This document shows positions 1-3,670 of a stretch of DNA of 5,088 nucleotides, piece after piece. Origin of the DNA: Armatimonadota bacterium (GTDB lineage: Bacteria > Armatimonadota > Zipacnadia > Zipacnadales > UBA11051). The translations under genes were made by a program, and so were the position numbers. The DNA lies in the NCBI GenBank assembly GCA_003542955.1, contig DPJP01000085.1:5907-10994 (forward strand), written 5' to 3'. Numbering within the stretch: the first letter of the stretch is position 1; each line of letters begins with the position of its first letter. Below the pieces are notes generated by a model, which searched no databases, was not told the origin of the DNA, and saw nothing but the letters and a program-made list of their open reading frames with translations.

Positions 1-1
1 C

Positions 2-1018
2 GGGTCGTTGCGGCTCTACCGCCGCAACTTCGGGCAATTCCTCGGCATCGTCGCCATCGCGTACGTACCCGCCGTGCTGCTGCAGCTGTTCGCGACGTAC
101 TGGATGTTCAGCGGCATGCTCGGCGCCGAGACGGGCTCAGCGGACGACCCGATGTCGATGCTCCCCTTCCTCGGGGGCACGATGGCGCTGGGTGTAGGCT
201 CGGCAGCCATGTACCTGATCGCGGTGCCTCTAGCGCAAGGGGCGCTGATCTGGGCCGTCTCGCGCCGCTACCTGGGCAAGTCTATCAGCATCGGCGAGGC
301 ATATCGGCAGGTCCTGCGCAGGTTCGGACACCTGCTGGTCGCCGTCATCCTGACGGGTCTGGCAACGCTCGGGGGCATGCTCCTGTGTATCATTCCCGGC
401 ATTGTCGTCTCTTTCATGTTCTCCTTCGCGACCATCGAGGTGGTGCTTGAGGACCGAGACGGCGTTGAGGGGATGCGGCGGAGTTGGCAGTTGGTCAGCT
501 ACGACTTCTGGAAGGTTGTCGGGACTCTCGTGGTGTTGAGCCTTCTGGTGGCGATGGCCACGTGGGCTCTGTCGGCGCCGTTCAGCCTCATCTCGGCAAT
601 CCCCACACAGGACGAGAACCCGATGATGGGGATGAACCTGGCAGCGCAAGCCATCAGCAGCCTGGTTCAGATCCTGCTCCAGCCGGTGCAGATCGTAGGC
701 ACAATCCTGCTCTACTACGATCTGCGCATCCGCAAGGAGGGCTTTGACATCGAGCTGCTCGCCCAGGCGATGGGAGAGCCGGCCAAGCCGTGGGGCCAGG
801 CCGCGGCCGCGCCGGGCAGCGTCCTGGGCATATCCGGCGCGCCGCTCTCGGCGCCACCGAGTGGTGTCATCCTCCCGCCCAGGATCGGGTCGGCGGCGCC
901 CGACACCCGGGCGCCGCTCGTTCCGCCCCCACCGCCACCTGAGTATACGCAATCAACAGACGAGGATTCGCCACACGAGGATCCTCAAGACGAGGTTTCT
1001 CCTGACGATGGAACTTGA
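2..1018 (+). CDS. Multi-pass membrane protein with proline-rich tail, 5' end outside window
   Basis: The reading frame is open from the first bases, so the N-terminus lies upstream. A TTG at 8 could be read as a start, but the sequence there (LRLYRRNFGQFLG) looks like the interior of the family, where a short amphipathic stretch precedes the first helix. About five hydrophobic stretches follow at roughly residues 14-35, 60-86, 108-143, 172-199 and 213-239; the third is long enough to be a hairpin of two helices. The conserved-looking end LLYYDLRIRKEGFDIELLAQ closes the membrane part. This arrangement resembles proteins annotated as glycerophosphoryl diester phosphodiesterase membrane domain or YciC/DUF975-like proteins. 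No phosphodiesterase catalytic domain is present, so the enzyme name should not be transferred. The last ~95 residues are a low-complexity Pro/Ala/Gly tail with a run of prolines and an acidic end, probably cytoplasmic. The stop overlaps the RNase H start by 11 bp. The membrane location is well supported; the function is unknown. Confidence 0.85.
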   Translation, partial: GSLRLYRRNFGQFLGIVAIAYVPAVLLQLFATYWMFSGMLGAETGSADDPMSMLPFLGGTMALGVGSAAMYLIAVPLAQGALIWAVSRRYLGKSISIGEAYRQVLRRFGHLLVAVILTGLATLGGMLLCIIPGIVVSFMFSFATIEVVLEDRDGVEGMRRSWQLVSYDFWKVVGTLVVLSLLVAMATWALSAPFSLISAIPTQDENPMMGMNLAAQAISSLVQILLQPVQIVGTILLYYDLRIRKEGFDIELLAQAMGEPAKPWGQAAAAPGSVLGISGAPLSAPPSGVILPPRIGSAAPDTRAPLVPPPPPPEYTQSTDEDSPHEDPQDEVSPDDGT

Positions 1019-1457
1019 GCCAACCACTGCAGTGTTGTACACCGATGGCGCCAGCAAGGGGAATCCCGGTCCTGCGGGTGCGGGGTTCGTCCTGTCGGAT
1101 ACTGCCGGCCGCACACTGGCATCGGCCGGTATACCCCTCGGAGTCACGACCAACAACGTCGCCGAGTACCGGGGTCTGATCGGCGGCCTGGAAGCGGCCA
1201 GGGAGTTGGGCGTCACGGTCATCCACGTGCGCTCTGACAGCGAATTGATGTGCAGGCAGTTGGGCGGGCAGTACCGCGTGAAGTCGGCCCGCCTGAGGCC
1301 CCTGTTCGAGCAGGCCAGGCGATTGCTCGGGGAGTTTGACACGGTGCGAATCGAGCACGTCAGGCGGGAGTTCAACGAACTCGCCGACAGGCTTGCGAGT
1401 GACGCTGCAAAGGCATCCGGCAGGGGCCGAGGAGAGAGCCATGGCACAGGCCGTTGA
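1008..1457 (+). CDS. RNase HI-family protein (compact, archaeal/Bacillus type)
   Basis: A 149-residue single-domain RNase H fold protein, expected to cut the RNA strand of RNA-DNA hybrids in the cytoplasm with two metal ions. Four acidic catalytic positions can be assigned: Asp13 in YTDGASKGNPGPAG, Glu53 in TNNVAEYRGL, Asp77 in RSDSEL and Asp127 in NELADRLA. The stretch LMCRQLGGQYRVKSARLRPL is typical of the group that lacks the basic 'handle' loop of E. coli RnhA. Such proteins are often named ribonuclease HI family or reverse-transcriptase-like (RVT_3). No N-terminal hybrid-binding domain and no C-terminal phosphatase domain are fused. ATG 1008 is chosen because homology begins within about 8 residues. 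The frame stays open upstream, but there it only shadows the preceding gene. The nearest purine-rich site (GAGG at 992-995) is 12 nt away and weak, so translation is probably coupled to the upstream gene, whose stop lies inside this one. Housekeeping removal of RNA-DNA hybrids is likely, and activity is probable because all four acidic residues are kept. Confidence 0.93.
   Translation: MELEPTTAVLYTDGASKGNPGPAGAGFVLSDTAGRTLASAGIPLGVTTNNVAEYRGLIGGLEAARELGVTVIHVRSDSELMCRQLGGQYRVKSARLRPLFEQARRLLGEFDTVRIEHVRREFNELADRLASDAAKASGRGRGESHGTGR
1429..1435 (+). promoter_or_regulatory. Ribosome binding site for the phosphatase
   Basis: GAGGAGA ends 5 nt before ATG 1441 and lies inside the end of the RNase H reading frame. 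It fixes the phosphatase start at 1441, although its frame remains open further upstream. Confidence 0.75.
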
Positions 1458-1896
1458 GGGCCTCAGATCGGCTCACTGGGTCATCGATGACCGCTTGCTT
1501 GCCACCGCCCGTCCCACCGACGCCGAGATGCGGCGGCTCGCCGAGTTGGGCATCACCACCATCGTTGCGCTGCTCGAGACCCCGCCCGACGCGACGGCGG
1601 CGTTGCGGCACGGATTGCGCTATATCCACCTGCCCTATGAAGACATGACCGCCCCGTCAACGGAACTCATCAGGGAGTTCGTTGGTTTAGTGGATGAGGC
1701 ATTTGCCCGGGGGGACAGGGTGGCTGTGCACTGCATGGCGGGTCTGGGTCGAACGGGCACTCTGGTCGCATGCTACCTGGTGCATACGGGTATGGCTCCG
1801 GCCGAGGCGGTCTCGTACGTCCGGTCGCGCCGGCCCGGAGCCATCCAGACGCGCGCGCAGGAGCATGCGGTACATGGTTGGGCAGCTACCCGGTGA
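1441..1896 (+). CDS. Dual-specificity / tyrosine protein phosphatase family protein (VHZ/DUSP23-like)
   Basis: A 151-residue protein with the Cys-based phosphatase signature HCMAGLGRTG at residues 97-106. Cys98 is the nucleophile and Arg104 the phosphate-binding arginine of the CxxGxxRT P-loop. Asp68 in LPYEDMTAP is the probable general acid. The later RRPGAIQTRAQE stretch, with Gln136 and Gln140, matches the region that positions water in Cdc14-, PTEN- and VHZ-like enzymes. The length equals a minimal catalytic domain, with no signal peptide, membrane segment or extra domain, so a soluble cytoplasmic enzyme is expected. Substrates could be phosphotyrosine or phosphoserine/threonine proteins; small phosphorylated molecules or RNA 5' ends are also possible in this superfamily, and the sequence does not decide. 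The gene overlaps the RNase H gene by 17 bp and has its own good Shine-Dalgarno site, indicating coupled expression. No partner kinase is visible in the window. The family assignment is firm and the substrate unknown. Confidence 0.93.
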   Translation: MAQAVEGLRSAHWVIDDRLLATARPTDAEMRRLAELGITTIVALLETPPDATAALRHGLRYIHLPYEDMTAPSTELIREFVGLVDEAFARGDRVAVHCMAGLGRTGTLVACYLVHTGMAPAEAVSYVRSRRPGAIQTRAQEHAVHGWAATR

Positions 1897-1957
1897 CGGG
1901 GGGGTTGAGCCGGTCTCGGCCCGATTCGATGTCGCGTCGCTCAGGCTTCGGTTCCAT

Positions 1958-1986
1958 TTGACAACGCCACACTGAAGTGCTAATGT
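1958..1986 (+). promoter_or_regulatory. Sigma-70-type promoter with extended -10 element
   Basis: A perfect -35 hexamer TTGACA (1958-1963) is followed by exactly 17 nt and the -10-like hexamer TAATGT (1981-1986). A TG at 1978-1979, one base before the hexamer, forms an extended -10 (TGC-TAATGT). The -10 itself matches consensus at only 3 of 6 bases, including the key T, A and final T. The spot is AT-richer than its surroundings. Transcription would start near 1992-1994 and read into the four-repeat gene at 2215, leaving a leader of about 220 nt. Confidence 0.6.
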
Positions 1987-2012
1987 TATGGTATTGGTGA
2001 GTTGGGGTTGAG

Positions 2013-2053
2013 GCAGACAGCTCTGCGTGCGCGGTTGCCCTGTCGGCAGAGCT
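2013..2053 (+). promoter_or_regulatory. Inverted repeats able to form alternative hairpins / possible operator
   Basis: A perfect 8-bp inverted repeat AGCTCTGC (2019-2026) / GCAGAGCT (2046-2053) is separated by 19 nt. The left arm can instead pair with GCAGA at 2013-2017 as TCTGC (2022-2026), giving a 5-bp hairpin with loop CAGC. The two pairings exclude each other. The site lies about 20-60 nt after the predicted transcription start, where either an RNA switch or a repressor operator could sit. Which of these is true cannot be told from one sequence. Confidence 0.45.
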
Positions 2054-2055
2054 AC

Positions 2056-2074
2056 GGCAGGTGTCTTACCTCCC
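2056..2074 (+). promoter_or_regulatory. Small leader hairpin
   Basis: AGGT (2059-2062) pairs with ACCT (2068-2071) around the loop GTCTT. Across a C-C mismatch, GG (2056-2057) pairs with CC (2073-2074). It is short and could be chance, but it sits between the other leader inverted repeats. Confidence 0.3.
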
Positions 2075-2140
2075 GCCGGTGACGCCGTGTGCTCCCCGCA
2101 ACCAGTTCCCAGCAGCGAAGGGTAGTTCTCGGGTACCATA

Positions 2141-2176
2141 GCCCCGCACCGCATCGTTAGGCGCGTGTTCTGGGGC
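2141..2176 (+). promoter_or_regulatory. Leader stem-loop upstream of the ribosome binding site
   Basis: GCCCC (2141-2145) pairs with GGGGC (2172-2176). Inside it, CACCGC (2147-2152) pairs with GCG (2161-2163) and GTG (2165-2167) with one bulged C, around the loop ATCGTTAG. About 11 base pairs form in total. It ends 28 nt before the Shine-Dalgarno site and is not followed by a T tract, so it is not a standard terminator. It may be a leader structure affecting stability or translation. Confidence 0.45.
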
Positions 2177-2204
2177 GTACAGACGCGTGAGTGTTTTCTC
2201 AGAC

Positions 2205-2210
2205 GGAGGA
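2205..2210 (+). promoter_or_regulatory. Ribosome binding site for the four-repeat protein
   Basis: GGAGGA ends 4 nt before ATG 2215. It settles the start at 2215 rather than the in-frame GTG at 2191, which has no such site and would place this Shine-Dalgarno inside the coding region. Confidence 0.8.
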
Positions 2211-2214
2211 CAAC

Positions 2215-3003
2215 ATGAGTCGTCGGAAGTGGACGCAAGAGAAGATCATCCAGACCATCAAGGACCTACACGCCGCCGGGCATTCATTGAGCACGCGCCG
2301 CATGGCCGAACTCGGCTACAGCGGCATGGTCACAACCGCCTACAAGGAGGAGTTCTTCGGGAGCTGGCGGGACGCCATCCGCGCCGCGGGCCTCGACCCG
2401 AAGGAGGTCTGCAAGCGGAAGCGCAAGTGGACGCGCGAGCGCATCCTCCAGGAGATCCAGAAGCTCTACCGCGAGGGCGAAGACCTCTCGCACAGCGCAG
2501 CCAAGCGCAATCATCAGTATCTCGTCGTTGTTGCCGTCGACGACAGGATGTTCGGCACCTGGCGCGAGGCCATCGAGGCCGCCGAGCTCGACTACGAGGA
2601 AATCAGCAAGCACCGGTTCTGGTCGAAGGAGCGGGTGATCGAGACCATCCGTGAGCTGCATGAGGCGGGCCATGACCTCAGCCACGAGGCCGCCAAGAAT
2701 CAGCATGGCGCGCTCGTCTCCGCCGCCAGCAGCCGCCGCTACTTCGGTAGTTGGCGCGGGGCGATCGAGGCTGCAGGGCTCGACTACGCGCAGATCCGGA
2801 AGATCAACCGCTGGACCGAGAAGAAGATCATCGACACAATCCGCAGGCTCCACGAGTCCGGCGAGTCGGTGAACAACTCGAACATGCGTCGGATGGGCTA
2901 CCGCGGCATGATGGAGGCCGCCAGCCGCGAGAGCAACTTCGGGAGCTGGGCCGCCGCCGTTGAGGCCGCGGGCCTCGATTACGACTCGATCCGCAAGTCC
3001 TGA
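2215..3003 (+). CDS. Four-repeat protein resembling homing-endonuclease-associated (HNH_repeat) repeats, no nuclease domain
   Basis: A 262-residue protein built of four tandem units: residues 5-70, 71-134, 135-198 and 199-262. Each unit opens with a [KRF]W[TS] motif (Trp6, 72, 136, 200) and a helix of the type EKIIxTIRxLHExG. A second helix follows, then FG[ST]W (Trp51, 116, 180, 245), a helix AIEAAGLD, and a basic link. This pattern, WTxExII...FGSW..A..AAGL, is what I know from the 'homing endonuclease associated repeat' found beside HNH or LAGLIDADG-type nucleases, where it is thought to bind DNA. Here the repeats fill the whole protein and no HNH, LAGLIDADG or GIY-YIG motif is present. The Trp spacing and small helices also recall Myb/SANT-like folds. 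The protein is highly charged and without membrane segments, so it is likely a cytoplasmic nucleic-acid-binding protein. It has its own promoter and long leader. The repeat architecture is certain; the DNA-binding role is inferred. It could be a regulator, a nucleoid-associated protein or a remnant of a homing element. Confidence 0.88.
   Translation: MSRRKWTQEKIIQTIKDLHAAGHSLSTRRMAELGYSGMVTTAYKEEFFGSWRDAIRAAGLDPKEVCKRKRKWTRERILQEIQKLYREGEDLSHSAAKRNHQYLVVVAVDDRMFGTWREAIEAAELDYEEISKHRFWSKERVIETIRELHEAGHDLSHEAAKNQHGALVSAASSRRYFGSWRGAIEAAGLDYAQIRKINRWTEKKIIDTIRRLHESGESVNNSNMRRMGYRGMMEAASRESNFGSWAAAVEAAGLDYDSIRKS
2227..3000 (+). repeat. Four tandem protein-coding repeats (~192-198 bp each)
   Basis: The units are 2227-2424, 2425-2616, 2617-2808 and 2809-3000. 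They tile the gene with no spacer and end exactly at the stop codon. DNA identity between units is patchy. Two in-register exact blocks link unit 1 to unit 4: 13 nt at 2355-2367 / 2937-2949 and 14 nt at 2383-2396 / 2965-2978, both offset by 582 bp. The repeats are therefore old and mostly diverged at the DNA level. Confidence 0.85.
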
Positions 3004-3102
3004 AGGATTCACAGTACGCTACGCGGAAATACGTTTGCCAGGTGACACGGGGTCGCTATGGGACGCAACACTCGGTTCTCACGGCGGCCCCGCGTGTCTC
3101 TT

Positions 3103-3120
3103 CCCGGGGCTGTCCCCGGG
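3103..3120 (+). promoter_or_regulatory. Very stable GC hairpin in the DUF151 leader
   Basis: CCCGGGG (3103-3109) and CCCCGGG (3114-3120) form a perfect 7-bp all-GC stem around the loop CTGT. Outside it, CGTG (3093-3096) can pair with CACG (3121-3124) across a six-base bulge. That CACG can instead form CACGA-AGG-TCGTG (3121-3133), a 5-bp hairpin that would hide the GAAGG at 3124-3128. No T tract follows, so a classic intrinsic terminator for the upstream gene is unlikely. It may still slow polymerase, stabilise mRNA ends or affect initiation of the next gene. The rest of 3004-3158 shows only weak promoter-like matches such as TTGCCA-N16-TATGGG (3035-3062). Confidence 0.5.
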
Positions 3121-3158
3121 CACGAAGGTCGTGGTCCGTGTTGGATACCGCCAACGGC

Positions 3159-3629
3159 ATGGTCCGGATGTTCGTATACAAGGTCGGACTTGACCCGCAA
3201 CGCAAGGCGCTTGTAATCCTCAGTGACGAGGGGCAGAAGCTGCTCTTGCCGATTGTCATCGGTCCTTTCGAGGCCAGGGCGATCGCCGCGGTGGCCGAGC
3301 AGCCGCATGAGAGGCCGTACACTCACGAACTGACCAACTCGATCATCCACCGCCTGCAGCATGCGCTGGTCCGTGTCGAGATCACCAAGCTTGACGAGGG
3401 TATCTTCTACGCCCTGCTCTACCTGCAGGGTGATGACGGCGAGAAGACGGTCGACGCCCGGCCCAGCGATGCGATTGCGCTGGCGTTGTACGCCGAGGCC
3501 CCGCTGTTTGTCGCGCAGGACGTGCTCGACAAAGCCGCGCTACCCAGCGAGCAGGCCGAGGAGCAGGAGAGGGACGAGTTCCGACAACTGCTCTCCGGCA
3601 TATTCGCCGACGAAGACACCCCTGAATAG
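3159..3629 (+). CDS. DUF151 / bifunctional nuclease family protein
   Basis: A 156-residue protein of the DUF151 (BFN domain) family, known from plant BBD1 and bacterial structures such as Thermotoga TM0160. Plant members have reported DNase and RNase activity; the role of bacterial members is poorly defined. The family core is clear: LLPIVIGPFEARAIA (residues 29-43), RPYTHELTNSIIHRL (52-66), a YALLYL strand (84-89), DARPSDAIALAL (99-110) and APLFVAQDVLDKAAL (114-128). An acidic Glu/Asp-rich tail resembles the UvrB/UvrC-like end of some homologues but is too short here to call. The start is uncertain. ATG 3159 and ATG 3168 fit the family N-terminus, but neither has a good Shine-Dalgarno. GTG 3138 has GAAGG at 3124-3128 with 9 nt spacing and would add seven residues. 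The protein is soluble and cytoplasmic. It lies 41 bp ahead of the UPF0182 gene, so co-transcription is likely. Confidence 0.9.
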   Translation: MVRMFVYKVGLDPQRKALVILSDEGQKLLLPIVIGPFEARAIAAVAEQPHERPYTHELTNSIIHRLQHALVRVEITKLDEGIFYALLYLQGDDGEKTVDARPSDAIALALYAEAPLFVAQDVLDKAALPSEQAEEQERDEFRQLLSGIFADEDTPE

Positions 3630-3657
3630 GCTCTACATTCACCCCCCCTCGACCCTT

Positions 3658-3663
3658 AGGAGG
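3658..3663 (+). promoter_or_regulatory. Perfect Shine-Dalgarno for the UPF0182 gene
   Basis: AGGAGG with 7 nt spacing to GTG 3671 decides the non-ATG start. It is the strongest ribosome binding site in the window and lies in the 41-bp gap after the DUF151 stop, which also holds a run of seven C (3642-3648). Confidence 0.85.
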
Positions 3664-3670
3664 CACAGAC

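Larger units (their letters stand above)
1897..2214 (+). other. 318-bp non-coding interval: promoter plus structured 5' leader
   Basis: No credible gene lies here. It begins with a run of seven G (1898-1904) just after the phosphatase stop. It then carries a sigma-70-like promoter (1958-1986) and roughly 220 nt of predicted leader for the four-repeat protein. The leader contains several inverted repeats, listed separately. There is no obvious intrinsic terminator with a T tract for the upstream operon. A 32-codon GTG frame (2027-2125) and a 5-codon ATG frame at 1983 exist but lack ribosome binding sites. I could not match the leader to any known riboswitch class. Confidence 0.7.

Noticed and set aside
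1898..1904. Run of seven G (and seven C at 3642-3648) as phase-variation tracts
   Set aside because: Both are intergenic, outside any reading frame, and do not sit between promoter elements, so a length change would have no obvious effect.
1909..1920. GCCG-GTCT-CGGC hairpin as a terminator of the first operon
   Set aside because: It has only 4 bp and no following T tract; too weak to call.
1983..2000. Five-codon ATG frame with two Trp codons (MLWYW) that looks like an attenuator leader peptide
   Set aside because: The ATG lies within the predicted -10 hexamer and has no ribosome binding site, so it would not be on the transcript. No tryptophan gene follows.
2027..2125. 32-codon GTG reading frame in the leader
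   Set aside because: There is no Shine-Dalgarno before it, and its composition looks random and spans the predicted stems.
2154..2162. CGTTAGGCG resembling an integron attC core site (GTTRRRY)
   Set aside because: No matching RYYYAAC partner or inner attC boxes were found nearby, and no integrase or cassette layout exists.
1687..2238. Minus-strand open frame of 183 codons across the intergenic region
   Set aside because: Its protein is low in recognisable structure, half of it shadows the phosphatase gene, and no minus-strand promoter or ribosome site was seen.
2284..3012. Minus-strand open frame of 242 codons opposite the four-repeat gene
   Set aside because: It is the antisense shadow of a GC-rich coding region; the plus-strand frame has the conserved repeats and ribosome site.
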